Part shown: positions 20,143-31,200 of the stretch, one piece after another
Layout of the letters: each line of letters begins with the position of its first letter
Position numbering within the stretch: position 1 is the stretch's first letter
DNA from: Clavaria fumosa
Taxonomy: Eukaryota; Basidiomycota; Agaricomycetes; Agaricales; Clavariaceae
Assembly (NCBI GenBank): GCA_951802425.1
Contig: OX637798.1
Location: forward strand, 1,674,001 to 1,738,000
Direction of reading: 5' to 3'
Length of the DNA: 64,000 bases
Made by a program: the position numbers and the translations under genes
Notes under the pieces: generated by a model
Seen by the model: the letters and a program-made list of their open reading frames with translations, nothing else
Database searches by the model: none
What the model was told of the DNA's origin: nothing

Positions 20143-20608
20143 ATGAAGCTCGCTGCCATCGCATCTTTCCTCGTCGCTGCTAGCGTCGTTTTTGCCGCAC
20201 CGTCCACCGTGTCCAAGAGGGATCCACCAGTAGTACGTTACAAGCATTCCGTTATTCGATGCCAACTGACTCGCGCGAATTACCACCGGCTGCTAGGATG
20301 TTGTCACGACCTACAATGGCATAGACAGAACGGTCTTCTACTCGTTTAAAGACTGTATTCCCTTCAGGATCGATGGCAAGCTTATCAGCTCTGGATACTT
20401 CAACAGCAATGCGAAGTGCTACTTCTACACGTACGTGCTCTGAATTTCATTCCGCGCCGACCACTGTTGTGATATGTTTCCTTGAAGTGATCCCCAATGT
20501 ACGTCCTCGGGTTCGGCAGAGATCCTTGTTCCCGCGGGCGTGGATATCCCCAATCTTGCTGACTTCGCGAAGTTGTTTGGGAGTGCTATTTGCTATGAGA
20601 GGTGGTGA
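20143..20608 (+). CDS. Small secreted cysteine-containing protein (114 aa)
   Basis: Three exons fit GT-AG rules: 20143-20232, 20297-20430 and 20488-20608, giving 114 residues. The N-terminus MKLAAIASFLVAASVVFA is a clear signal peptide, followed by APSTVSKR, which could be a Kex2-type KR processing site. The mature part has four cysteines, in KDCIPF, NAKCYFYT, PQCTSS and SAICYERW, so two disulfides are possible. It ends four residues after the last Cys. I do not recognise a named family; size and Cys content fit secreted effector-like or structural small proteins. A degenerate paralogue lies 1.1 kb downstream and another at 61 kb. Confidence 0.75.
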
Positions 20609-21667
20609 TTGTGGTGCCGTTACGACACACCAATCACGAATCCAGTAATCTTTACACACGATGCACTGGGATGGACTTGAATACATCACTGTTCCGTTTG
20701 CCGACTCTGGTTGAGTGAGATGCGACTCGAATGGGAAGAATCAGTGTATTTCCTCGCAGATGCAGCAACATTCGAATCATTCGACGAGTGACCGAACGAG
20801 CACGACATCGTGTTCTGAGGTCAGAAAGCCGAAACCGCTGCAGGACTTCTCGAGGCCGTACGCTACATCAGATTCAGCGACTTGGTTTTCCTATGGCACG
20901 TGAACACACAAACATTGCCGCGACCTCCGCGTTCGACCACCATACTGACTATACCATCGATCCTCTGCCTCTCACTCGCTAGCCTTGCCAGCCTGCTCGA
21001 ATCCACGCGCCACACCCTCCTGTCTATCATCTCAGCAATCCCGTGAGCATGTACAGGTGAACTTCGAGATTTTATTCTTGGCTGGGAACACCGTCCACGT
21101 CATAAATATGATAATCACCATAACATAGTGGCTTCTGGCCGCACCAACAACCGCCGAACCCTTGGGTGGGTTAGCCGTTCATGGTTGCTGCCTCATCAAT
21201 GCCGCGAGGATGGGCAAGAGCGAAGATGGTCACCGGTTATGACGCCAGAAAGCAAACGATGCGACGCATCACGAGTGTTACGGACTTGCGCCGTCCACTT
21301 ACCGCGACTGACAATATCCACCGCCCGCTGGCTCGCACACTGCACATCAGCATCCTCTGACTACACCAGCAGCCTCGTCATCGCATACATCGCCGGCCAT
21401 GCTTTGAATCGACGTGCGCCACCTATTTATCACTCCTGATCGCTCCAGCAGCGCCTCTTCTCGCTCCGGGAACGCACGGACATACAAGAGTCTCGCGGTG
21501 CCTGTGAGCCCATGCCCCGTCGCCCTGCCACCTCTGACCATTCCAGCAACCTGCAGGTGGGATGCGCGCAGTCAACCCGTCGCGTGCGCACGACCAAAAC
21601 GTCCGAGCAACCCGTGAATGCCCACGCCACGCCGCCTTGACAGTCACAGGGCCAGAACAAGAGCGAG
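20609..21667. other. Intergenic region, no credible gene
   Basis: Several short frames exist on both strands without domains or splice logic. The part at 20655-20760 (GATGGACTTGAATACATC, then GAATGGGAAGAATCAG) is similar to the 3' flank of the pseudogene at 22035-22120, so the tandem duplication covered the 3' region too. Confidence 0.6.
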
Positions 21668-21689
21668 GTAAGGAATCTAACTTAGAACT

Positions 21690-22240
21690 TTTGTGACCGC
21701 AATTCCTTCACGTGCTCGACCCTCTTGCTGCCCACTCCCGACGACGGCCGCGGACAGATCGACTACTCATTTTTGAATGCGTTCCCTCTAGAGTCGACGG
21801 CGACGCTATCACGTCGGGACATGTCAACAGCATTGCGAAGCGCAAGTTCTACACGTATGTGCTCGGTGACTTGCGGTGTTTTCCTACCCGGGTGACGATG
21901 TCTTTGCTGCTCACTTCGCGCAGACGGCTAGTCAGAGCGTCTCCTGTTACGAAATGGCGTGATTTGGAATTGCTGTCACGACCCCCTCAAATACGAATAC
22001 AGTAATGTTGATGACTCGCGCTAAACTGATGCACTGAATGGACTTGAATACATTGCTGTTCCATTTGCCGGCTCTATGATCGCTGACAACCTGAGATAAG
22101 ACCCGAATGGGAAGAATCAGCACAGTTGCTGAATACGGCACCCCTGCAAATGCAGGTGCGAACCATTCAATGCTTGAAGCCATAAAGCGCGATCTCGTGC
22201 TTCCAAGGGTCGTTAGAGTTGAAATTTCTGCCATTTGCAA
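21690..22240 (+). pseudogene. Secreted-protein paralogue, degenerate (copy 1)
   Basis: The exon-2-like part encodes GQIDYSFLNAFP and ends at a conserved GTATGTGCTC donor (about 21856); the exon-3-like part encodes ADFA/AAHFAQ-type residues and ends CYEMA-stop at about 21961. Spacing and splice sites match the intact gene at 20143. The signal-peptide exon is missing and the middle of exon 2 is out of frame (stops at FEC/LES region). It is a relic of a tandem duplication. Confidence 0.6.
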
Positions 22241-22410
22241 GGCCGCCAGAGTTTCGACGAGCTATTGCATGACATGACAATTGACAGACGCGAGTAATGT
22301 CTCATTAACTCATCCTCTCGCCTATGCTTGATCGTGCTTGCGGCGTTGCGCCCTCTCTCCTGATTCATCCTATTGCAAAATTGTTAAATATTAGATTCCA
22401 GCCCATCTTA

Positions 22411-22505
22411 TAATGTACACCTCGAAATATAATGTACACCTCGAAATATAATGTACACCTCGAAATATAATGTACACCTCGAAATATAATGTACACCTCG
22501 AAATG
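22411..22505. repeat. 19-bp minisatellite, five copies
   Basis: The unit AATATAATGTACACCTCGA repeats five times with no mismatch except at the edge. The equivalent place in the right arm (about 60889-60932) has only two copies. Confidence 0.95.
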
Positions 22506-22696
22506 TAATGTCGGAATCAAGAAATGAACCTGAGATGACAGAGTGGATACAAGGCACAAGTCGATTGGTAGTAGCGCAGCACTTGGACATGCATGAGGTT
22601 CTCGCTCATACACGTGACTCCATCGATCCAAAAGAAAAATCGAAATTATATAATCTTAGCAGCCCAGATCTGCCCTTCTGTTCTCATCGTCGAAGT

Positions 22697-24261
22697 TCAC
22701 CTGATGGCTCTGCGATCATGGCGCAGCTGCGCTGCATATACTTGTGTATCCCTCTCGACAACGGTAGCTGCAGTTCTGCGAGTTACACCGCCGATGCCGT
22801 GTGCCGGTACGCCCCATGACGTCTTGGTCATTCTCGCTGGGCTCTTCGATGGCAACGGCCCCGGCGTCTCGTCGCTATCCATGAACCCCCAGCCTCCTTC
22901 TTCGTCGGGAATCTCGGTCGGCAGGAAAAAGAATGCAGGCCCCGACACCTCGGGACTGCATTCGAAGCGATTATCGTTGTCGTGTGGGAAGGTGTGGTCG
23001 AGATCGATGCTTGTGGTGGAGTACACGGATGCCGTAGAGGGTATGCTGAGGGCTGCGATGGAGCGCCGCGAGGTGAGTTTAGAGGGCTGACGCGGCCCTT
23101 CATACGATGAATAGGGCAAGGGAGTGTCCGGTTTGAATCTAGCCGATGGATGCTTAATACCTGGTCCCGAAGGAGTCGGCGGGGGCTGGGGCGCTAGCTT
23201 ATAGGTAAGAGATTGGGGAGGAAGGGTCGCCTTGGCGTGTTCCGCGATGCGCCATTTGCCCTCTGCGCACTCTCCCACCACGGTGACCTCGCTATTCGTA
23301 AGGCTAGCATGGCTGGGCGCGATCCGGATGGTCGGCACCACGGGAGCTTTGCGAGGGGCGTCTTCGAAGTGGGACAGCTCGAGGTCGATGTTCTTGGGTT
23401 TGCCAATCACCTCACCGCGAACTGTGACGGGCGCGATGGGAAACCCTTTGCACTTTCCCAGGCGTGCAGTCGGGGCGGGCGTATGATCCTTTGACAATAG
23501 GTCTCGCGAGGCACGACTTATCAATTTAGCAAGACGAAGTGGTGTGCTCAAGGAGGATTTGAACTTCAGAGTTGTTTTCTTGGGCGAGTCCGCCGTCAGA
23601 GATGACTTTGAAGTCATGTTCTTTTTCAGACGTGCTGTATCGCCTTGGACTTTGATATTGAAATCCCTGAGAAGTACAATGTTTATCAAGTGTGCAAGAA
23701 CTCTATCAGTGTATCTGACCTTGACTCCGGGGCGAGGAACTCTTGCGCCGGAGGGAACAGGGGCTGTTCTGGCAGATGGCGCAACCTAATAGCATCCCGA
23801 TCCGATGTTGACGTACGAGCACGAGACTGTAGGATGCTGTTTGCGACGATGGTTTTCAAGGCGCGCTGTACCGAGGTGACTTGATCCGATGCCCCTCTGT
23901 TGTCGACAGGTTTGACAAGTACGGGTGGGTGGTCCTGATGATCAGAGGGTACGTCAGTTAAACGGAAAACCTCTCTTTATCAAAGGTGACTCACGTAGCT
24001 GTCTGCGAGACGGTAGTGGTTGGCGTCTGGATCAGGAGGGCGCGCAGGGGGCTCGACAGGGCGGTGCGGTCTCCGGGGGGCGGGCTGCGGAGTCGGCATC
24101 GACTCTGCGTAAAGCATGCGGAGGCTCTTGTCCATCCTCGGCGTGGTGCGCAAGCGCCGCCAGGCGACGTGAGGAGGGGACCCAGGCCTCGCGTAGTGCA
24201 TCCGGCCCTCGGGCTGGATACTGGGACGAGGCAGGCGGTCGATGAATGGAGGTGGGGGCAT
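22697..24261 (-). CDS. Conserved hypothetical protein, paralogue 1 (483 aa)
   Basis: Three exons on the minus strand, 24261-23995, 23934-23817 and 23763-22697, with GT-AG introns of 60 and 53 bp, sum to 1452 nt (483 codons plus stop). The ATG at 24261-24259 starts MPPPPFIDRLPRP; an upstream in-frame ATG is possible. The first half is Pro/Arg-rich (LRTTPRMDKSLR). A more ordered part follows (VKPVDNRGASDQV, then LAHLINIVLLRDFNIKVQG), and the C-terminal half is disordered, rich in Pro, Ser and acidic residues. I recognise no domain. The same gene structure is kept at 59130-60706, which argues that it is real and possibly functional. Confidence 0.65.
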
Positions 24262-24661
24262 GTGGTTGCAGTTGGGGCTGCTCCGAAAGGCGAAGAAAAG
24301 GCTGCGAGAACTGTAAATGGGTCGCAAAAAGCAGCGACGAAGCGAAGGGGGGGAACAAAAGAGGTGTGGGTGAAAGCGAATGGAGGAAGAGGCGAGCTTG
24401 TGGACCGCTTGATATAGGTGAGTGAGAGCCACAATCCACGCTTCTTTGGCCACCATCCACCACCCGTCCATAATCCACCACGCGTCCACCATCACACAAG
24501 CAACATTGCGACTGCGCATTCCTCGAGTATGCAACCATCAGACAAAAGCTGTCCAGCACGGTAGAAACAGAATGGACACGTTGTCTGAACATTATTAAGC
24601 TGGCCATGCTGGCCATGAATGACATTGAGTCACGAACTCTAGTATGTCACGTGCCCAACGT

Positions 24662-24868
24662 TGCACGATCACGTGTACTAAAAGTGTGCAGAGCTAACCT
24701 TTTTTGAACAGTGGAAAGAGACCTCGAGTCATACATATGTATACTTGATTCACTACAGTAATGAATCTGCCCATCTTTTATTATAAAATAAACAAGAACA
24801 GAACAACCGGACCATACTGTACACTGTATCATTTCAAGAGCCAAATGAAAACCATATGCAGGAATATG
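24662..24868. other. Inner end of left arm, including remnant of a neighbouring gene's 3' end
   Basis: Read in reverse complement, it contains the poly(A) signal region (TTTATTATAAAATAAAC-like) and the last codons MVFIWLLK of the membrane-protein gene found in full at 56994-58554. Homology to that locus ends at about 24868. Confidence 0.8.
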
Positions 24869-24909
24869 CACATCAGCAAAACCTGATTTCAGTCCATAGA
24901 ATTTGAGTA

Positions 24910-25065
24910 TTGTCATAGATGCTAAAGATTCACACAGCCTCTTATAGTGAACAGGCCATCTATAGAGTACTTGACAGAGAAGATGCCATCCATAGAGTCT
25001 TTGACAGTGAAGTTGCAATCTATAGAGTCTTTGAAATCTATGGAGCACACCCTCTTACTATAAAC
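24910..25065. repeat. 30-bp tandem repeat, about three to four copies
   Basis: Units such as GCCATCTATAGAGTACTTGA and GCAATCTATAGAGTCTTTGA recur every 30 bp. A reading frame through them (AIYRVLD, AIHRVFD, AIYRVFE) is a consequence of the triplet-compatible period. Confidence 0.8.
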
Positions 25066-25139
25066 TTCTGGGCCAAGGACACTGAGGACTATGAAGGTCC
25101 AAACCAGACAAAATTGTTTAGGGCTCCTTTTTTTGGCCA

Positions 25140-25810
25140 TAATTTTTATGCACACAAGTGTGCACTTATGCAAACTTGTGCAAACTTGTGCAAACTTATG
25201 CAAGATTGCACACACTTGTGCACACTTATGCACACTTATGCACACTTACGCAAAGTTGTGCAAAGTTGTGCAAAGTTGTGCAACATTTTTGTGCAAAGTT
25301 GTGCAACATCATGCAGAGCCATGCAAAGTTGTGCAACATTTTTGTGCAAAGTTGTGCAACATCATGCAGAGCCATGCAAACTTGTGCAATATTTTTGTGC
25401 AAAGTTGTGCAGAGTTATGCAGAGTTGTGCAAAGTTGTGCAAAGTTATGCAATATTTTGTGCAAAGTTATGCAAAGTTGTGCAAACTTATGCAGAGTTGT
25501 TCAAAGTTATGCAATATTTTGTGCAGAGTTGTGCAAAATTGTGGAGAGTTGTGCAAAGTTATGCAGAGTTATGTGAAGTTATGCAATATTTTTGTGCAGA
25601 GTGGTGCAAAGTTGTGCAGAGCCATGCAAAATTATGCAATATTTTTGTGCAAAGTTATGCAAAGTTATGCAAAGTTGTGCAAAGTTATGCAGAGTTGTGT
25701 AAAGTTATGCAATATTATTGTGCAGAGTTGTGCAGAGTTGTGCAGAGTTATGCAGAGTTATGCAGACTTGTGCAGGGTTGTGCAGACATGTGCAATATTT
25801 TTGTGCTGTG
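25140..25810. repeat. 10-bp tandem array (GTTGTGCAAA type)
   Basis: The unit GTTGTGCAAA or GTTATGCAAA/GTTATGCAGA repeats about 60 times, broken by AATATTTTTGTGC segments. Because 10 is not a multiple of 3, each forward frame reads the same 10-residue cycle (about AKLCKVVQSC), which explains three overlapping long open frames. A short inverted piece of the same repeat is at about 27860-27950. Confidence 0.9.
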
Positions 25811-25900
25811 AAGACACATATTATGGGGACTGGCAATCCCTGCCAAACTCAGGTTGTTTGTCAATGTTGTGACCCCCACTACAACAATGACACAAAGGTT

Positions 25901-26160
25901 GTGATGAGGTTGCAGGCCTCCACAAACATTTTAAGGCTTAGGTTTATTGAAAGAAAATGAAGCTAATTTTATTTTGAACAGATTGTCCAAGGCCAACCTT
26001 TTTTAAAAGGCCTAATTCATGAGATAAGACTATTATCTCATGAATTAGGCCTTTTAAAAAGAATCAGCCTTGGACAATCTGTTCAAAATAAATTTAGCTT
26101 CATTGTCTCTCACTAAACCTAAGCCTCAAAGTGCTTGTGGAGGCCTGCAACCTCATCACA
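25901..26160. repeat. 260-bp palindrome
   Basis: The arms 25901-26028 and 26033-26160 are near-perfect reverse complements (for example GATTGTCCAAGGCC and GGCCTTGG...), with almost no loop around GAGATAAGACTATTATCTC. No target duplication or terminal motif is clear. Confidence 0.85.
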
Positions 26161-27956
26161 AGGTTCAGCAGAAAGTGTGACTGTGTCACACAATGTGCCT
26201 GATGTCACATCTGCCTCACACTGTCCTGCTGGTGCAATGAGGCTCACTCTTGCTCCCTCCTCTCATCCACTCACTGGAGCAAGTGCTCTACAGCTTTACA
26301 CATTAGTCTACAGCTCCTAGTGAGTTAAATTTATTCATTTAAGTACAAAATAGGGTCTTTCTAACAACTTTGGCTTGTTTGTGCTGATATTGTAGATCTG
26401 ATCTGGGTGATCTGAAGCTTTGTGAGTCATATAACAGTTGATCTTCTGGCTTCAAATTATTAATTTTTTGAATGGTAGTAGTTTGATCCTATCTTCAATA
26501 AGTCCTCCCATGGTGTGTTTTCAGGTATGCTGACTTCTGTTTATGCAGTCACTTTGCAGTTATATTAGGGTAGCCATGGCCCCCTATAGAACATAGGCAC
26601 AGAAGTGTCAGGACCCATTCATTTTTCCTTGATCTACAACAACTCTACCAGCACTTGTAGACCTCCCAATGCCTCCCTACCACCTCATGAACCCCCCTGT
26701 ACTCTTCCGAAACCCGCTGCCCATTTCCAAATGCCTCCTGGGCCTCCCTTGTCTTCTCACAACACTTGCAACCATCATGCCATACTCATATCGCCTCCCA
26801 CCACCTCACCCTATGTGTATTCACCATCCAGTGGGGAGAAGCCTCCCATACCTCCCCAGACATATGCACTGCTAGAGTGCATAGGGCATGGGGTGCATCC
26901 GTGCCATCTTCAATTGAGCGAGAAGACAGGAGATGAATGGAGGGGCGATGTGCCCTGGAAGATGGTGGAAGCACATCCACCATTAGAAACCCCCTAGGGC
27001 TACCTATTGGGGGTTTAACAATATCCCAGACAGAGGGTGCAGGGCCCTCTCAAAAACAAAAAAAGAAAGTGGCTAAGTCATCAGCCGCTAAGGCTGCAAA
27101 GAGGCCTGTTGTGTTGTCACCCAACTGGAGTGACGACAAGGGTGAGCCACTGTGCAACTACGAGCAGGGCTCGGACTAAGTGTCCAAGCCCTTTAAAAAA
27201 TATGCCTACCCCACAGGACGAGACAGCAGCACTTGGGGCACCCCCCACTGGGGCGTGCCACTTGTGACACGCTGTCCAACTGGGGGCAGGTTGCACAGAC
27301 CACTGGGTAGGACCCATCAGCACTAGGTGAAGGCCCCAGGAGGGGATTGTGCCTGGTGACATGGCAGTAACCCTGCCCAAGGGGATGCACCCCTTTTAAA
27401 TTATTACACAATCCTGCTTGTCATCCCATGCTGCCCATGTGTAGCCTCTGGTTGGGGGCCTCTCTGGTGGGGGAGGGTGTAAGGCTATAGGCCTTTTCTT
27501 TCTTATATTACATAATCTATATACCATATTAGTCTACTAGCATAGCCGCTTGGGCTATGCTTACATCAGCAGCCTCTGGAGGGCCACTCACCTATATATA
27601 CCATGTCATGACTGTACACAGAGGGTAGATCCCTCTACATAGAACTACCATACTCAATATACAGTTGAGTCCAGTTTTTTTGAGGGATAGTAAGTCTTAC
27701 AAGAGGGTTGTGAGAATCATGTGATAAGCAGAACTTTCAGTCTTTCTTCATAGTAGAAAGGTGCAAATGGAGAATATCAAAACCTAAGGAATACATGTGT
27801 CTAATATGAGTATATATGCTGAGCCCAGGTCCATGGAAACGAAATAGGTACAAGGTTCTGCAAAGTATGCACAAGTCTGCACAGTGTGCATAACTTTGCA
27901 TAACTTTGCATAACTTTGCACAACTTGTACAAAAATATTGCATAACTGTGCATAAC
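26161..27956. other. Low-information region, no recognised gene
   Basis: Two short frames, 26605-26997 (Pro-rich) and 26937-27179 (with QKQKKKVAKSSAAKAAK), show no domain I recognise and could be relics of a mobile element. A short inverted patch of the 10-bp repeat is at 27860-27950. Nothing else is supported. Confidence 0.4.
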
Positions 27957-28246
27957 TATCAGACTGGGTCTCACACAACTTAAGCGTAAGGTCATGACGA
28001 CAATACTAAGATAAGGGGAAAAGAGTACAAAAAAGGAAAAGCGAAAGTACTTATAGCGAACGCTTCGGCACTTGCCGGCATTCCCACGCTCGGACCCTCG
28101 GATCACGTGATGCGCCCAGGCCCAGGTCATGTGATCTTACATGATTACATAATCCGACCCAGCCACAGGTCATGTGACCTTCCAACAACCCTCCCCAGTT
28201 TCTCCACAACTGCACTTTGGGATGGCTTACATAAGCGATCCTAACA
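27957..28246 (-). repeat. 3' LTR of Ty3 copy A
   Basis: On the minus strand it starts TGTTAGGATC right after the polypurine run and ends GTCTGATA. It contains the E-box-like trio and ATCTTAGTATT, the presumed RNA 5' end. Confidence 0.9.
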
Positions 28247-28257
28247 TCACCCCCCTC

Positions 28258-31200
28258 TTAAGGCTGGGCGTCCCGACCAGCTAGCTTGGCCTTGTCAGGG
28301 TGAGCAAGGAAGAAGTCCCGGAGAAGCAGTGCCACATTGGTGAGGTTCCGTTGTGGCTCCCAAGTGTTCTCCTCTACAGGGTATCCCAACCACTTCACCA
28401 GGTATCTCACTCCACGCCCCACCTTCTTAACATCAAGGATCGCCTCCACATCATACTCCAGGTGGTCATCATCAATCGTAGGGGGCGGAGGGGGAGGCAG
28501 GTTCTGGGAAGGGAAGGAAGGGGGGTGGTATGGTGTCAACAGCAACTCATTGAAGACCCGATGGATGCGCCAGGCCCGAGGGAGCTTGAGGCGATACCCA
28601 GCAGGTCCCACCTTCTCCTCAACTGCAAAGGGGCCTGCTCTCTTGTTGTCAAGCTTTTTACAGGGCCGGTCCATCTTCAAGTTTCTAGTATCCAGCCAGA
28701 CCAGATCTCCCTCAGAGTACTCCCGACTTGGGCGTTTCCCCTTATCGTAGCTCTTCTTCATCGCTGCCACTGCTTTCTCCATTGCCTCCTTGGCTGCTCT
28801 TCGGGACTCCGTGAGCTTAGCCATCCACTCATCCGCCGCCGGGTTCACCTCAGAAGGTGGCCGGAGCCCCCCATTCCATGGGTGTTGTCCATAATCGAGG
28901 AAGAAAGGTGTCTGTCCTGTTGCTGAGTGCTCACGATTATTAAGAGCAAACTCCGCAGTGGACAACCATTCAGCCCAGTCATCCTGGAGATGGTCCACGT
29001 AAGCCCGGAGATAGATCTCCATCTCCTGGTTCGCCCGTTCCGTCTGTCCATCAGTCTGCGGATGAAAGGCAGTACTTGGATTTGCCTTTACCCGGATCAT
29101 GGAGTAGAACTCCTTCATGAAGCGGGACACGAACTGGGACCCCCGGTCACTCACAACCTTGTGAGGGACTCCATGGTCACGAAACACTCGATCCCGGAGG
29201 AGACACGCTGCTCCAAGTCCTGTGAGGTTGAGCCCGATCGCTTCGAGCAGTGTCCGTTTCGTGAATTTGTCGACAATAACAAGGATGGCATTATGTCCAC
29301 GGGAGAGGGGGAGGGGACCGACTATGTCCCATGAGATCACCGACCAGGGACCATCGGGCACCAGATGGGGGTGCAGTGGGGCAGCACGCTTGGTACGGTC
29401 GGGCTTCGTCCGCTGGCATGTCTCACACCCCTGGGCATACCGATCCGCATCTTTTACCATGTCCGGCCACCAATAACCCTTCACTAGTGCTGCTCTCAAC
29501 TTCCGGGGCCCAGGGTGTCCAGCAGCGGGGAGGTCATGCTCAAACTCGAGAACGGCCTCACGAGCTCCTAGGGGGACCCAGGTGACTATCCCCTTTCGCC
29601 AGAGTCCAGCACGATCTCGTGTCCACTCATCATCAAGCTCCTCCGGCTTCTGTATGTGTACCGCGCTATTTTTCTGGAGTAGCGTCTCCATTTCCGATGT
29701 GAATGACACACGGACTTCCGTTTCTGGGAAAACCTGCACTGGTGCATCCTCCTCCACCATCTCTCCATAGTCCGGTCTCCGGGAGAGTGCATCTGCCTTT
29801 GTGTTCGACTTGCCAGTGCGATACTTTATCTCAAAGTCAAAGCACTGGAGCTCTCCAACCCAACGAACCTGCCTCGGCTTCAACTTCTGGGGCTTCCGGA
29901 AGTACTGGAGGTTTGCATGGTCCGTCCAGATCTCGATCGTCTCCTCTGCTCCAATGAGGTATGCTCGCCACTTGCGAAGTGCCCGAATCACAGCCAAGAA
30001 CTCCTTGTCGTACACATCGTAGTTCTTCTCAGCTGCAGTGAGGGCCTTGGAGATATAGTCAACAACTCTCCAGGTTCCATCCGTCTGCTGCTGCGAGAGC
30101 ACTCCACCAGTTGCCAGGTTGCTTGCATCTGTCTCTACCTTCCATCTCCCTTTGTCCTGAGGCAGAGCCAAGACCGGGGCTGATACGAGTGCCTGGCGGA
30201 GATCTCGGAAGGCTGCTTCCTCCTCCTCCTCCCATTTCCACGGAACATTCCCAGTCAGCCAGAAGAGTGGCTTTGCCCGGGCAGAAAGATTTGGGATGTG
30301 CCGGCGGAGGTAGTTCAGCATCCCATTGAACCTCTGGACATCCTTCACATTCTTAGGACGTGGCCAATCTCGGACTGCCGCACCCTTGGCCAGATCATGC
30401 TCTAGTCTGTTGTGGGAGATCTTCATCCCCAGGAAGATGATCTCACTCTTCTCAAACTCGCATTTACTGAGTTTGAGACACAACCCATTCTCTCCAAACT
30501 TCCTCAAGACCCGATCCATCCAGTACCGGTGTGTAGCCAAGTCCTCTGCAAACACAATGACATCATCCACATAGGCCCTCACATGTCCTCCTGCAATCTC
30601 CTCCCTCAACACATGGTTCATGAAGCGTTGGAAGGTGGCAGGGGCATTCTGCAGTCCAAACCACATGACAGCTGGTTCGAAGAGTCCACAGGGTGTCAGG
30701 AAGGCGCAACGGTGCTGGTGCTCGGGCCAGACCTGCATAGATGGGAAACCTCCCTTTGCATCAATCTTAGAGTAGATCGACGCTCCTTTAAGCACATCCA
30801 CTGTGTCTCGGATGCGGGGGAGGGGGTACTTGTCCTTGATCAGGTGTGCATTCAGCCTCGAGTAGTCGATGATTGGCCGCAGTTTGTCCTTCTCATGTTT
30901 GAAGAAGAAGGGGCTGGCATATGGGGATTTCGAGGGCCGGATTCGTCCAGAAGCAAGCTGCTCATCCACCCAACGGTTCATCTCCACCATCTCCTGCCGT
31001 GTCAAAGAATACAGCTTGGAGGAGAGGTGCTCAGGGTCCTTTTTGAACTCGATCTTAATATCGAAGTCTGGTCGGGAGCGGGGAAGTTCATCCCACTTTG
31101 CTTCACTAAACACCAAAGGGTAGCAGCTGGGCCAATCGGGGGTAGGGCCAGAGTTGGGAAAACGGGTGTCCAGAATACTCGTGGATGCGAGGGTACTCGT

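Larger units (their letters stand above)
21668..24868. repeat. Left arm of a 3.2-kb inverted duplication
   Basis: It matches the reverse complement of 58522-61726 from TAAGGAATCTAA at the outer end to CATATGCAGGAATA at the inner end. It contains the secreted-protein pseudogene, a 19-bp minisatellite and the hypothetical gene at 22697-24261. The inner end holds only the last dozen codons of the membrane-protein gene (reverse complement of 58522-58554) before the homology stops, so the breakpoint fell inside that gene. Confidence 0.9.

Noticed and set aside
22697..24261. Frameshift in exon 2 of paralogue 1
   Set aside because: On first reading I suspected a 4-bp deletion near 23930; careful reverse complementing gives GACCACCCACCCGTACTTG, the same length as paralogue 2. 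The frame is intact.
23980..24625. Overlapping minus-strand frames of 147-197 codons upstream and around exon 1
   Set aside because: They are alternative frames of exon 1 and its leader. Only the frame that joins the later exons by GT-AG splicing is conserved in both arms as a complete gene.
24919..25872. Open frame of 317 codons, Cys-rich
   Set aside because: It is the read-through of a 10-bp tandem repeat without stop codons; the other two forward frames give the same peptide cycle. No promoter or domain.
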